A model generated the notes under the pieces. It saw only the letters and a program-made list of their open reading frames with translations. It was not told the DNA's origin and made no database searches. The position numbers and the translations under genes are program-made. 64,000 nucleotides of DNA. It comes from Lentinus brumalis (taxonomy: Eukaryota > Basidiomycota > Agaricomycetes > Polyporales > Polyporaceae). The stretch is from contig MARA01000001.1 in assembly GCA_001792895.1 (NCBI GenBank), positions 2,170,001 to 2,234,000 on the forward strand, given 5' to 3'. Of the stretch, positions 44,377-58,554 are shown one piece after another. The stretch's first letter is position 1, and each line of letters opens with the position of its first letter.

Positions 44377-47300
44377 TCACTCGAAGATATCGGTGGCGTA
44401 GCGACCTTCCATGATCTTGTCGAAGATAGCGACAGCACTTGTTTCGTCTGTCGGCTTATGCTCCTTGATGTACTCGACGATAGCTTGCTTCACGCCCGCC
44501 GCGATCTTGCCCGCGCCGCAGACGTAGAACTGTAGAGCTTTGAGTAGCGTGTTCTCGTAGACAGTGACATGGAAACAAACCTTGGCACCCTCGTCGAACG
44601 CCTTGGCAACGAGCTCCTTGTCATGGCGGATGCGGCTAGTGAAACTGGTTAACCAGAAGCTTATCACGAGAGGGAATGTCACTCACTCTTGAACGTAGCG
44701 ACAGTTCTCCGAGTCTGCCGACGAACGTGAGAAGGCGGGCCGGATGTCGACGATGCCCAGCTCGCTCCACTCCTTCAGGTCACTGTCGCCATACAGGAAG
44801 TCCTCCTTGGGCGAGCGGCACCCGAAGAACAGCAAGCTCTTAGCAACCTCACGACCAGCAAGCTTCTGCATGGCCCGTTCCTGAAGGAAGCCGCGCATCG
44901 GCGCGAGGCCGGAGCCGGCGCAGATCATGACGAGGGGAGTAGACAGGTCGCTCGGCGGATGGAATGCAGCGTTAGAAGCGCGCACGGCAAGTTGCACCTT
45001 GTCGCCGGGGCGAAGGCCGGCTAAGTAGGTAGATGCAACCCCGAGGAATGGCTCTGCGCGTCCGGAGAGCGAGGGAGCATCCACGACGCTGAGAGTGAGC
45101 GAGACGCGCTCGGCGTTCCAAAGTGGGGAGGACGAGATGGAGTATTGGCGGATGCGCATGGAAGGGAGTACTTGCAGGAAGGTCGACAGGGACAGCTCGA
45201 TGTCCTTGTTCTCCTCGAGGATGTCGAGGACGCTGAGGCGCTTGTTGAAGACCTTCTCAGCGTAGTTAGCCGATAGATCCTGAAGGAGTCGAGTCGAGGC
45301 GGGCGAAGTCGTAGTCGAGAGGAGGATTTCAAGGTCCCTAGTGGTCGCAGTTTGTTGCAACTCGACATAGCCACTAAGGAGATTATAGATGGTAATCGGT
45401 TTCTTGACGGGCAGGGAGGTCGGTCCCACAGAGTTGATCTCGATCTACACCGTATTGTAAGCAGTCAGATTGCTATCGTATCGGGGATCGGTAGACTGAC
45501 CTCTTGTTCAGCAGACAGTCCAAGCCGCACGATGGCCCTGCGAACCACTCGGTCGGGATTGACAGGCAAGCTGTGATTAGATATCAGTATCAGCGCCGAC
45601 GAGCCTCCAGAGAGACGTTCTCACATCGCCAGGTAGTCCCCAGTCCGATAGGTCATGCCCTCCGGTAGGTCGAACTCTGCCGCATCTGTCAGTAACATTC
45701 CGTGGGCCAGGTGTCATCCGCCACGACTTACCGATATGACGTTTGACGGGAGCCCCAGGTGCAGTCAAGATCTTGTTAACCACCACAGTGCCAAGCGCAG
45801 TGTCTTTCTGCCGAAGGATCTCGGCACGCTCCGTACCGGCAGAGACAGTCTTGACCTCAAACCCGGCGGTGTCGGCCCTCGCAGTAGCGCCAAACTCCTG
45901 TATCATGAGCGATGAGCAATCGTGGGTAGGCTTCTCCTGAAGACAAGATACTGACCGATCCGAGCTGCTCCCAGACCGTCTTCTCCCATTTGTCGAACGA
46001 TCCAAAGAATTCAGCGGAAGCGGCATCGCCGTCGCCACGCTCTACAAGGCGAGTTGCACCGTGCTCGCCGAGCAGGCGGTCGATGAGCGTGGGGATGCGT
46101 TGGTACGTGTTGACCCAGTCCTTGTTCCCGCATCCGAACACGGCGTACTTGACACCAGTGAAGGCGGCGTCGTTGACGTTCTCGAGCCACTCCACAAAGT
46201 GTTTCGCGTTGTCAGCAGGCTGGCCCTCGAACGAGGCAGTGACGATCAAGACCGGGCCGTCCTTGGGCAGATGAGCCGTCGCCGAGTCCAGTGTACCAAG
46301 GGAGGCACGGAATCCTATATGCCAGTCAGCTGCTGTTGTTTAATCGACGATGGCAAGAACTCACCATGAGAAGCTGCAGCCGAAGCCAGGCGCTGAGCAA
46401 ACGCCTCGGAGCTACCTGTGTTCGACCCGTACAGTACATACAGCGGGTGCAGGTTCGTCGTATCGCCTGCGACCGTGGCAGCGCTGGAGGATCCCTCACG
46501 GGTGCTCTGGCCAGAAATCAGGGTCGAGGAGGGAGTGGCGAGTAGGCGCGGCTTGTCTTTGCGGGGCAGAGCATGAATGTAGAGGTTGTGCGGCTTGATA
46601 GTCAGCGTTTGCTTCAGCTCAAGCTCGTACGTCGGGTCATGCAAGACGAGGTCGAAACGCTGCATGATGGTCACAAGCGTGATTTGGGCTTCTTGCCAGG
46701 CGAAAGGACGGCCCTACAGATGATTGGACGCGGTCAGCCTCTGTATGTTGCCTCTATACTGTATAGACTCACAATACACCCCCGCATGCCGTACCCAAAC
46801 GGCTGCCATGCGTTCGGCTGATTACAAATGTTAGGTGACTTGACGGGGTGGACAAGCTGACCATAAAGTGCTCACCGGTAGGGCCTCGAATTTGCCGTCC
46901 AACATGCGTTCGGGGCGGAATTTCTCGGCCTGTCCGTTCAACAATCAGCCACCACGCGGTCAAGCCACAGGAAGATCACCTACGTCGTCTCCCCAAACCT
47001 TGGGGTCCCGGTGAGCGGTGTACACGTTGACTATAACTGAGGCGCCTCCCTCGACCGCGTATTTCCCAGCGAGGACGGTGTCCTCGATGGGCATAACCGT
47101 GCGGGCGGGTGCGGTAGGGCCCAGGCGCAGACTCTCACGCATGACAGCTGGAGTGGTACTGGCGTCAGTTGAGAACCGTACAGAGTCCATGCGAGAGGCT
47201 TACCAAGGAGGTAAGGGAACTGATTAACGTCTTGGACACTCATGGGCCGGTCCCCGAGCTTGCTGTCTACCTCCTCACGCAACTTGCGCATCGCCTCGGG

Positions 47301-48714
47301 GTTCTTCAAGAGGTAATAGATGGTAAACGTGAGCATGCCTATGAAGGTCAGTTAGTAATGTAAGTGGACCGATGCTCTGTCGCGACGGACCAGAGGTAGT
47401 CTCATGCCCTGCAACCAGTGATTGTGAGCTGATGAAGATTGGTGATATAGCTATGGCGACTCACCAGCGATGAGGAAAGTCAGAAGCTACACAGCTAGAC
47501 TCAGCATGGGCGGCATTGACGTAGTCCATGAAGCTCACATTCTGCTTGATATTTTCATCCGAGAGTCCCAAACCCGTTTCCTTGTCACGACCAGTCAGCA
47601 TGACCTGGACGAGGTCGTTCTTTGCTGGAGGGTGAGCGCGATGTTCTTCCAGGACTGTGCAACGGGACTGTTAGCGTCGAGTTCAAACCTGAGATAACGA
47701 GTACTCACTATCGTTGACCAACGTAGCCAGGATGCGTTGATCCTCCTCGTACTTGGCATTGGTGCCAGTCATTACGGCCTGAACGAGGGACAGGCGGTTG
47801 GCACGTCGTCCGCTCTCAATGAGGAAGTCAGCCATCGCAGTGGCGAACGGGTGCGCTTCTTCCTACAACCATCACAGTGTCAGCTCAAATCACTCGACAA
47901 GAGAGCCACACGATATCTTACCCGGTAAAACGAGTTGAGGCTGCATCATATGAGTAGCTGTCAGTAAGTAACTCTCGAATCAAAAGCATGCAGACACTGC
48001 ATACCGATATGACATCGCGCACAGGCAGATAGCGTCGAGGGTCAAGCGCGTGAAGTCGGCAGCGGGATCGATCATTTCCCGTGCACCGAAGCTATAGCGG
48101 CGAGGGTCAGGGCGAGCGTGCAGTCGGCATAGTAACAGATACATACCGCTCCCACTTGAGGACGAGCTGAGAGACGATATCGGTCATGTCGTCAAACATG
48201 TTGTAGATGTTTGCAGTCCCGAAGCAGGGCATGAGGAGGCGGTCTGCGGCAGAAGTGAGACGGTATACACAGGTAGGCGGTGGGCAGATGTGCTGAGGGA
48301 CGTACGAGCGATCCACCAATTCTGCTCCTCATGAAAGGCCTGTGGGGCAACATGAGGGTGACGCGAGTTGACAACTGGGCAACGGGGCGTACTGTGAAAA
48401 GACCATCGCCGGCGGCGTTGCGGACCTGCTTCAAGCCCGCGCTGACCTTCTTCCTGAAGCGCTTCTCGTCCGACACTTCGTTGACCAGGTTGTAAGAGGA
48501 TACGATATAACGCTTCTCGCCTATACGTACAGATCGCTCAGCGCAGGTAGGCGAGATGGCGGGGAAGGTACGGGCTTACCAAAGATAGAGAGCTGGAGTA
48601 TCTCGCCATACTGTTGTGCAAGTAGATCGATGGACTTAAGAGGGAGATCTCTGTCAATGGTATTGACATGACCAAGGAAGGGGATGGCTGGAGGGCTGGG
48701 TATGGGGAGGTCAT
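44377..48714 (-). CDS. Self-sufficient cytochrome P450-NADPH reductase fusion (CYP505/P450foxy type)
   Basis: Many-exon gene. P450 half: AIPFLGHVNTIDRDLPLKSI, SDEKRFRKKVSAGLKQVRNA, I-helix VAGHETTSGMLTF, LREEVDSKLGDRPMS, PERMLDGKFEAL and heme loop FGYGMRGCIGRPFAWQEAQ. Then an FMN/flavodoxin domain (LYVLYGSNTGSSEAFAQRLA, VLIVTASFEGQPADNAKHFV, FGCGNKDWVNTYQRIP) and an FAD/NADPH domain (RHIEFDLPEGMTYRTGDYLA, RIRQYSISSSPLW, ICAGSGLAPMRGFLQER, FFGCRSPKEDFLY, FYVCGAGKIAAGVKQAI). Stop TGA at 44377-44379. Relatives hydroxylate fatty acids at subterminal carbons without a partner reductase and are soluble or loosely membrane-bound. Oddity: the only well-placed start ATG (48712-48714) is out of frame by one base with the rest, at a run of four C's, so the N-terminus has an apparent one-base deletion. 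A TATA box (GTATAAAA) is at 48801-48808. Confidence 0.93.
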
Positions 48715-48800
48715 CGAGGCTAGGTATACGAGGAGATGACTGAGTGGTAGAGGACCGAGGTGAGTGCTGGAGATTGGGGGACCCACTCTGTCGCAGTCCG

Positions 48801-48808
48801 TTTTATAC
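48801..48808 (-). promoter_or_regulatory. TATA box of the P450-reductase fusion gene
   Basis: Minus-strand GTATAAAA, about 90 bp upstream of the putative ATG at 48712-48714. It limits how far upstream the transcript, and thus the start codon, can be. Confidence 0.6.
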
Positions 48809-49864
48809 GGGGTTCCCACCTGGTACGAAAGCGCGCCGCATCCGGGAATCCATCTGCTCGGATACTGGACGTAGTTTGGCGACGGGCAGCGCGGGCTCAT
48901 TGACTCTTCGTGATGACTGGCGCGGCGCTGTCTCGAGTTCTAGAAGCCTGTCTTCCTGTTGAATGTGCACAGCACGACCCGCAATATTCTCCATCACTTC
49001 ACGCAATGACCGACGGGAGAGGACTGGGCGAGGGCAGCAGCAGCAGCAGAGGGATTCATCCGGCTACGTTCGCTGTACGTAGTAGCCGGTTGGATACACG
49101 TTGCACGGCGGGTATTGGGAGAGTACCGTACGCAGCACCGGATGGCACGGAGGCAGCAAGAGTCCGATAGTCGAAGATTGTCAGGGCAACAATATTTCTT
49201 GTGACGTCGGCTTGGTTCGACTGTTATACTTGGTACCTTAGCCTACCCTCCGCTGTATCGAGCTTGTAGTCTTTTGCCCATCGAGATTGAAAGTACGCTT
49301 GGCAGAGTGTAGAGACTGCATAAGTAGTCGAGTCGAGACCTGGCAACTTGACAAACCTTGATTTCGCGCCGGTTAGGCCCGGCATGATGGGGCTGTGCTC
49401 CTGGCTCCCGAGAACCTCGGGATCCCAGCGACGACTAACGAGCACTTGTCGTTGGAATATCTTCCGGTCCAAGCTGCGAGGCCATCGGCCAGTATGAGGC
49501 ATTATGGGTTACTCAGTGGCCGGAGTGCTTGGACCGAACGGGTCCGGCCTGCTTCAAGTGTCGTGCATATCCCTACATTTGCCGTAGGTCAACCCAAGGA
49601 CACCGGAATGACGACAAGCTCAAGAATCTGAGGCCCGAGGCCACACAACACACCACCCGGGGAGCGAGCGGCGAGCGTGTACACACCTTTGTCGTCTATA
49701 ATGCGAAGGAAGGTCATCTGATTCTCCTCAAGTCTCCGCGGACAAGGTTACACGCCCAATGTCCGCCACAAGCTGGCGATTCTTGCTTCTATCCATCACA
49801 GGAGGTTTGGCAGAAAAGCAAATCGTTACGTTGTCCCGCGATGTGTACACAACGCACCTAGTAC
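48809..49864. other. Intergenic, no gene recognised
   Basis: About 1 kb between the P450-fusion promoter and the 3' end of ALG11. A 92-residue minus-strand frame at 49224-49502 has no recognisable domain or splice partner. Confidence 0.4.
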
Positions 49865-51691
49865 CTACAACCACCTCCGCCACCCGCTCTCGTCCCATGC
49901 CTTCTCGAACTCCTCGGCAGAGAACTTCTGAACCGCCCACGTCCTTGCTCGTTGCCGCATTGCGATATCGGCTTCAGGTGATAGGTTGAAGACGGTGTGG
50001 AATGCTTCCGCGAACGTTTCTGGGGACGTCGCGTGGTACCCCGTGGGCTGCCCATCCAGGGGCACAATGATATCGAGGAGCGGGCCACCGGACGCGTGTG
50101 CGACTGGGATAACCCCTGCCGCCTGAGAGCGTACAGATGAGCCAGACCGATCAAGGTCGTAACGCGGTACAACGCTCACCATGAACTCTACTACGTTGAT
50201 GCCGAAGTGCTCGTCAACCATCGTGCTGAGACCGATACTCGCTCTCGACAGCCAGTTGAGTACTTGAGGATACGACGCATTGACGACGAATTCTGTCTGG
50301 TCCTACAGAGCCAGTATCAGCCATGAACCCGCAGTGGCGACCAAAGTAGCGCACCTGGATGTCGAGCTCCTTTGCTAACAGGCGCAGCTCCTCCACCCGC
50401 GTCGCGTCCCCGACGTTTCGGCTCCCTCCAACCAGAACGAGTTTGGCAGAGGAAGGTCCCTGGGCTCTGTACTCTGGGTGCGCCTCCAGAAGTTTGTGGA
50501 ACGAGCGCAGCTGTGCCGCGTGATCCTTCTCTGGTCTGAACTGGGCGATGCTCAGGATCACCCGCTCGCGGCCTTCAAGTGGAAAGACGGCCATCTGGCG
50601 AGTGTCGCAGGAAGGATACGCGATCTGCGCGGTCTTTGGACATTCCGAGCGTTTTCGCGACAGTATCTCAAGCAGGACTAGTGGAGGCAGGAGATGGATC
50701 GCGTCGAGAAGGGGGTCGGTGTGTGCCAAGATGGAGTCGATATGGTTCTTGGTCCAAGAGGAGTTGACCATAATAAAACGGGCTTGACGGAGGGAGTAGG
50801 CGTAGTAGTACATGAATAAGCGGTAGTATCTGCAACAGAATCGCGCTCGTCACGAGTGGAAGTCGTGCCAGCGACTACGACGTACAGGAGTTTACCAGTA
50901 CTGAGGACAGCAGAAGAGGAGATGCCTGCAGAGTTGGTGACTCCCGCTGTACGGGACTTGACGCGTGACAGCATCGTCGTGCTGATTGTCGGGTAATGGA
51001 CGTATGCGCCTACCGGAATATTGCCTACCAGAGAGACAACAGGGAAGGTGAATGCATAACCCATGGTGTCTACGCGCATATATGAGCTTTGGAGAAGGGC
51101 GGGGAGGGAGATGCACTTACCTATGAACAGGTCCGGTATGAGATAGGTCATGGCCTCCCATACAAGGTACATTGAGCCGATGCTCTGTCCCAGGAGAGTG
51201 AACCGTGGCCAAGTGGAGTCTTCCACCAGGTAACGCGACTCGAGGAATACGAAGTCAAGAGTCTTCGGGGAGAGCTCGATGTCGAAACGAGCCTTGACTT
51301 TCTCAATGATCTTCTCCTTTGTAGTATCAGTGTCTCCGCTATACACAACTGAGACCACGTCTGGCTCCTTGCGTTGGATGGCGGAAATGGCTGCCCAGAG
51401 CACGCGCTCGCCGCCTCCGCCTGCATTGCTGTACCAGACTACATGAGATGAGAGGCAAGACCCGCGGATGACTCTGCGTTGAGCTCACCAATATGGATGG
51501 AAGAATCCAACTATCCTCTTCGTCTCTGCCTGCTCGACACCCAGCCTCGAGAGCAACTTCGCGCGTTGGCTAGCGTTACGACGACGTACGCCGAGTATTT
51601 GGCCAATAGCGGCGGCTGCCACCAAGCCGATGACGAAGGCGACCAGTCCCAGAATCATCTCAGGAATTCGATAAGGCTCATGCACATGCAA
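49865..51691 (-). CDS. ALG11: GDP-Man:Man3GlcNAc2-PP-dolichol alpha-1,2-mannosyltransferase
   Basis: Start at 51689-51691 (MHVHEPYRIPEMILGLVAFV), an N-terminal membrane anchor, then across the first intron [20 protein letters not shown], the ALG11 hallmark. It continues VVSVVYSGDTDTTKEKIIEK, LDFVFLESRYLVEDSTWPRF, LGQSIGSMYLVWEAM, DTMGYAFTFPVVSLVGNIPV, GAYVHYPTISTTMLSRVKSR and RQARFIMVNSSWTKNHIDSI. The GT-B C-terminal half has RERVILSIAQFRPEKDHAAQ, KLVLVGGSRNVGDATRVEEL and the GT4 E-x7-E in DEHFGINVVEFM, then GVIPVAHASGGPLLDIIVPL. Stop TAG at 49865-49867 after WRRWL. The enzyme adds the last two cytosolic-side mannoses of the N-glycan precursor at the ER. Short introns split it at about five places. 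It is likely essential and intact. Confidence 0.95.
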
Positions 51692-51922
51692 GACGATCTA
51701 GAGAGCTCAGGGACGGCAGTGGGACGATGAGGACGGTGTCCAAGACGTGCTGAACGCCGTTCAGCCACCGGGAGCGTGGAAGCGCCCGTAGTCGCATGAT
51801 CGAGGTCGCCGCTCTCAGGCCTGTTCTCGCCGTCTCCATCGCTTTCCTCACCATTCTCCCCGACTTCGGGATACTCTCCTTTCACCCTCTTCTGACGACG
51901 CCCGACCACTAGCATTCGAGGC

Positions 51923-53970
51923 ATGGACAACGATCGCAAGTCGACAGTCTCGTCGTTCTACGGAGGACGACGTTCAGGCGACGCCCTCAACACGGACTTC
52001 CATCTCCCTCCGGGCGCAGCACGCCCTCGAGGGGACTCGACATCGTCCTTCTACGGCCTCGACGGCGCAGGCAACCGCTACTCTCGCGCGGACCCATTTG
52101 ACACACCGACTGCGGGCTACAATCAGGGGTCGTACGTCGCCCCGGGACGCACGGAGCCGGTGAAGGGCGGTGGGGATGAGGAGGCAGCATGGGATGTGTA
52201 TGCAGACTTCAACAACGCGGGGCCGCGGTACTCGACGGCGTTTGGGATGGGAGACAATGGGTACGTCTGACCATCTACTTTCGAGTTTGTATGTGTTCGT
52301 GCTCATGCTGCAGAAGCTATCGTCAAGTGCCTTCGCCAACACCGTACAGTCCCGGGAGTGCTGGGTGAGTATATGCTGTTGTGCCGACGGATATGGGACT
52401 GGAAGTTTCCCGAACGACCGGACTCGCGCTTTCGCCTCCTCCACTTCCACTGGGTTGACCTTGCTGTGGAAGTGTGTTCACTGGAGGCATGCACAGCAAG
52501 CTCTCACGCTTCTCTTTGAGAGGGCTTCGTCTTCCTCAAATCAGGAGGAGCAACTTTTTGACGTCGATAAGCTCAAGAGGACGCTGAGATACGCCTTCGG
52601 TTATTCGCGCAAGAGACGGCGGAAGCTGCCCGGAGGATCGGACTTCCAGTTCTACCCTTCCGTCTATTCTGGCTGGAATGTTTGATCCATCTGAGCTTCA
52701 GAGAGATCTCCCACCCGGAAGCAAAGTGCGTTTGCTGCGAACCGGGGTTACTGGATACGTGACGACTTGTCGCGATTCCAAAGAGCTTTCGTTTCGCCGA
52801 CGCTCGGGGCGCATTTGATGTGTCCGACCTGCTGCACGAACCCCGAGCATGCTTGTAGTCATATGCACCATCGTGTCCGGGGCTCAAAGCCACCGGCTCG
52901 CACGGTGGGGGTTGGCCACCGGACAAACTAGTGAAGCTTTGGCAGGCGGGCGAACTTCCATTCTCAATGGTTTCGTACATTATCGCTGACAGTTGACTGA
53001 AAATCGTGCTGTCTCAGGTTCACCAAAGGCTCAGCGGCATCTGTAGCCGGCGAGCAGACCCTCGGCGGGAACGTGGAGATGGTCACAGTCCCAGCACTGG
53101 GACCCGAGTGGAAGGCAGAAGAGTTGCGTGGTATGTCGAAGAAGGCGAAGAGGGAAGAGAAGATTGAAAATCTGTCAACAAAGTGGAAGAGGTGGACACG
53201 AGGGGAAACTGGTCTCTGCGGCAGTTACTTCACCCGCAGGTTTACTGCGTGGTTTGTCTTCGGGCTGTGTGTCGCGTATGTCTGTTCCTCACCGGCTCAA
53301 AGTCTACTTCCTGACATTGCTGTAGCGTCGCCCTCATTCTCGCGTTCACTATTCCCCGAGTACCTTCGTTCAGCCTCAACCAGGCCGAACCTCTTTCTCC
53401 CGCCACTAATCCCTTCAACAAGACCATCCCTACCGAGTTCAGCAGGTCACCAGCTAACTTCTCATTCCCTGGGTCGATGCAGCTTCAGGCCGATACCGGC
53501 TCGAACTACCTCCCTCTCACTTTCAAGAACATTCACGGGACCGTGTTTGATCTGACCACAGAGCGGCCAGTCGCGACTGGGGATACGGGCCATCTCACTC
53601 TCCCTGCGCACTCACTCCCCGTGTTCAACCTGAATCTGAACTTCACGTATGCCGCGGTCAATGACTCTGACGCTACTTGTGTGTCTCTTCCCCACATTCC
53701 CGATTGTCAATACTGACATACATGCGCAGGGAACAATTGGTATAACGGCTGCCGGAACAAGGCTATCTACACCAACAACGAGCGACCAGGTGCGTAGCCG
53801 CCTCGTTCCACCTTCTGCGACCTCACTGAGTCTTTCCCCGATTTCCCACAGCCGTCCAGTTCCGTCTAGTGCTCGAGATGAATATTGCCGGCCTCATCGG
53901 TACCAAGAGCGCATCAACGCAGGTCAACGACGCGGCATGTCCCATCGAGCTGCCGCTCAACTCTGTCTGA
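51923..53970 (+). CDS. Single-pass membrane protein with LEA2-like extracytoplasmic domain
   Basis: Start at 51923 (MDNDRKSTVSSFYGGRRSGD), stop TGA at 53968-53970. The N-terminal part is Gly/Tyr/Ser-rich and likely cytosolic (STSSFYGLDGAGNRYSRADP, AAWDVYADFNNAGPRYSTAF). After a short exon (YRQVPSPTPYSPGSAG) and an unusually long intron (about 52372-53016) come SAASVAGEQTLGG, a basic helix (LRGMSKKAKREEKIENLSTK), RRFTAWFVFGLCVA joined to VALILAFTIPRVPSF as the membrane segment, and an all-beta domain with PANFSFPGSMQLQADTGSNY, FKNIHGTVFDLTTERPVATG and AVQFRLVLEMNIAGLIG. This is the layout of fungal LEA2-like/vacuolar-type proteins; the biochemical role is unknown. Divergent from ALG11, the two starts being about 230 bp apart. 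Confidence 0.78.
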
Positions 53971-54323
53971 GGTCGTACCATAATTATGCTGCGTCCCCTC
54001 CCACCCATACTTACTTTCATTTGGATCTTGTGTTCTCCCTCTTCGTGACACTTAATCGGACTGCGCACAGAAGGACATCGACTCGCTTTATACTCGTCAC
54101 ATCTGCATGCATCTCACATACTTGTCTTATTGCTAGTACCGTATGTCATCGTATTCCGGACTTCTTACATACCCACCCATTGATGTTATCGACAAGTCCA
54201 ATAGCGGTAAGCCGGGACCGGTGGGCTCGAAGAGGCTGACCGGACCCGATTCAAACGATTCGACTAGCACCCTTGGATCGCTCCTGTCGCAGAGGCTGAC
54301 ACTCCTTCACTCTGCAGACTACC

Positions 54324-56110
54324 ATGACCCGCCGAGTCCCCTCGACATCTACAGCCGTCCCAGGCAGCCCAAGCAGGTCAACGATCCGCCATCGCTCCGG
54401 TGCATTCAGCCCACGACCCAACGCCGACGGCTCGGTTGCCAGCTCTGGCCTCAGACGGCGGGTCTCCCCCAGTGAGCTGAGCGAACGCACCGATCGCACA
54501 ATAACCGTCCAGGTCGAGGACACCGACGATGCGGAGCGCTCGCAGCCGACGGTCGTACTCATACGCAGGTCTCGAATTTCCGCGCGCACAAGAGGGCGGT
54601 TCCAGGCACTTCCTGGGCTGCCGTTTCAAGGCCGGCAGGATGCGCAGAGTCGAGATCTGCGCGATGGGCTGTCGCATCTTCTCAATGGGCCCGAAGTAGA
54701 CGAGTCTCAAACAGATCCTCGACCCTCCCCCGTCCGCACTACGAGTGACGACGAGCACCGTACAGCACGTCCTGCGCAGCCCGAGCGCGGCACGTCTGAA
54801 GACTCCAAGCATTCGAGGCTACCTACGCCGGACTACACGAGAGCACTCGCAAATGCAGACGGAGGTTTCAGCTACTTCTCGCGCATGCCCTCTTTGCGCT
54901 CGCGTCCCCAGGCAGGCCCGCGCGCCGATTCCGAGAATTCCACATACTCGTACAAGTCCGAGGAAGGCACGGCCATCTCGCAGTGCCATCCCAGTATCCG
55001 TTTGCACACTCCTGCTTTGTCCGAAGTGGCTTCCGGTGCTCGTGCTAGGATCCCGACGGCGATCAAGGATAAACGTCCGCTCCTGGTGTCCAAGTTCAGC
55101 ACCTCGGACAAGTTCACGCAGAAGTTTCCGCGTCCGCGTGCGATTCGGGGCCTGTCGGTGTCGGACGTGCGCCCACCGTCGATCTTGGAGGAAGGCGAGG
55201 ACATCTTGATCGAGCGCGTTGACCGGTGGACGCTGCACAAATGGTCCCTCGTCGTGTCTGTGTGCACGGTGTTCGTATACGGCACAGCGGGGCTCGTCTG
55301 CGCCGTTCTGACGTTCTTCGGAGGTACGCTAATCACAAGTGCTCGTCCCATGAGTCGCACTGATACCTGTTTCACGCAGCTTGGCCAGGCGCAGACGTGA
55401 TGTACGTCGCCGACTACGACCTCCTCGTCCTGCTCACGCTCGCATCCTCGATCCTCCTCTTCACGGCGCTCGTCGGGCTCTGCGGCACCCTCCTTAACTC
55501 TCGCCCCCTCCTCGCTATCTACACCCTCCTCCTCTGGCCCGCGTTCTTCTCTCTGCTGGCGCTCGGGTACCCGTCGTACAAGCGGTACTCCTTCGCCCTC
55601 GACCGCAAGGTCTCGCGCGCCTGGAGCGAGTGGTACACGCCCCTCGGCCGTCTCGCGATCCAGGACGCCCTCGCGTGCTGCGGCTTCGCCAACGCGCTGC
55701 ACGAGGCCGTGCCCAGCGCGCGGTGCTACCCGCGCACGCCCCTCCCGGGGTGCAAGGGCCCGCTGTGGCGCTTCGAGAAGGGTAACCTTGCGACCGTATG
55801 GAGCACCATTTTCTCGCTCGTCCCGCTGCACATCGTGAACATGTTCGTGGCGCTGCTGTGTGCGAACCACGTTACACGGATGTTCGGGAAGGGCATCATG
55901 CCGCAGAGGTATCGGCTCAACGCGGACGACGTGCGTGCGGATGCCGAGGTGCTCCTGAAAGCGATGGGTGGGTTGCGGCCTGTTGCACGGCCGGGGTTCG
56001 CGAGGGCATCGTCGAGTGCAGCATTCCGGGAGGACAAGTCGTACGACAACAGCGACTTGCGCAGGTGGGATGCACAGTCGAAGGCGAGTTCGAGGGCGCG
56101 CAGACGATGA
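54324..56110 (+). CDS. Tetraspanin-like four-helix membrane protein (Tsp2 type)
   Basis: Start at 54324 (MTRRVPSTSTAVPGSPSRST) with a long Ser/Arg-rich cytosolic N-terminus of over 250 residues, then the first helix (LVVSVCTVFVYGTAGLVCAV). An intron at 55324-55379 joins LTFFG to AWPGADVMYVADYDLLVLLT. Helices 2 and 3 are LASSILLFTALVGLCGTLL and LLAIYTLLLWPAFFSLLALG. The large loop has the CCG signature (DALACCGFANALHEAV) plus ARCYPRTPLPGCKGP, giving the expected extra cysteines. Helix 4 is IFSLVPLHIVNMFVALLCAN, and the tail includes DNSDLRRWDAQSKASSRARR. Basidiomycete Tsp2 proteins have this long N-terminus and organise plasma-membrane microdomains. A small upstream exon around 54143-54220 is possible, so the start is less sure than the body. 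Confidence 0.85.
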
Positions 56111-56271
56111 GGATTTGGGTGGAACGAACGGCTACGCTGTACCAGCGCGCGATATATATAATCTAATGGCACAGTTCACCCTAAAAACTACTTGTCTCTA
56201 TATCGATGAGCGTCGAACCAGCAAAGCGAATGGCGAGCACGAGAGCACGAACACCACAGTGGAAAGACAAC

Positions 56272-57847
<1,576 letters not shown>

Positions 57848-58554
57848 GACGCAAGTCTTGCGGACTTAACTAAGCTTGTATCTGCAGTCACGTGACACTA
57901 TCACTTACTACAAACGCTGATTAACGCAACTCGTTTCATTCGCGAGCGAGCTGGACAGCTCTGCCAAACTGCCTGCACATGCTCGACAGAAGTCTATCAA
58001 CCACTCTCGGAAGGTCAATTTGCGGTCGCTGACAGAGAGATCTTTGTTACATCACGAGGGATTCCGAATGTACAACAAGGGGCGATGTTGGCGTGCTACG
58101 TCCGACACGCAATCGGAGGGTGTTCTATGCGAACGAGCTCTATCTCCGTTCTGCTATTCGTAGCCAATCGGAGCCAGTTCCAGTTGTTCCATGCAAAGAA
58201 GCCTGCACAACAAGAAGACGCACTGTGCCTTGGGTACACCAGTGATGAAGGAGCTGACCTTCTGGGTAAGGACACTGAGGCACTTGGGCACCGCGAGTCT
58301 ATACTCACCCGCCCGGACCCACCTCCCATGGATGCGTTCTTGAGAAAGACTTATACATCTCGTCTTGAACGTCCATCGTCGTGGTAGACGAAGGGCGAGT
58401 GAGCATTTGCTCCGCGGGGTCAGTGCACTGGTGCGCACAGCACAGCGCACGGATGTCTCTAATAAGTACCAGCTAAACTTCTGAATTTACATGATCTGCG
58501 CATAGTGAGCTCGTACTTCAGGTGTACTACCGAAGCAAGAAATACGTACAATCC
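57848..58554. other. Intergenic, no gene recognised
   Basis: About 700 bp between the thioredoxin reductase start and the 3' end of the FMN dehydrogenase gene. Nothing recognisable on either strand. Confidence 0.45.

Noticed and set aside
54872..55870. 332-residue antisense frame opposite the tetraspanin
   Set aside because: Highly charged low-complexity translation of GC-rich coding DNA; the plus strand carries the clear four-helix protein.
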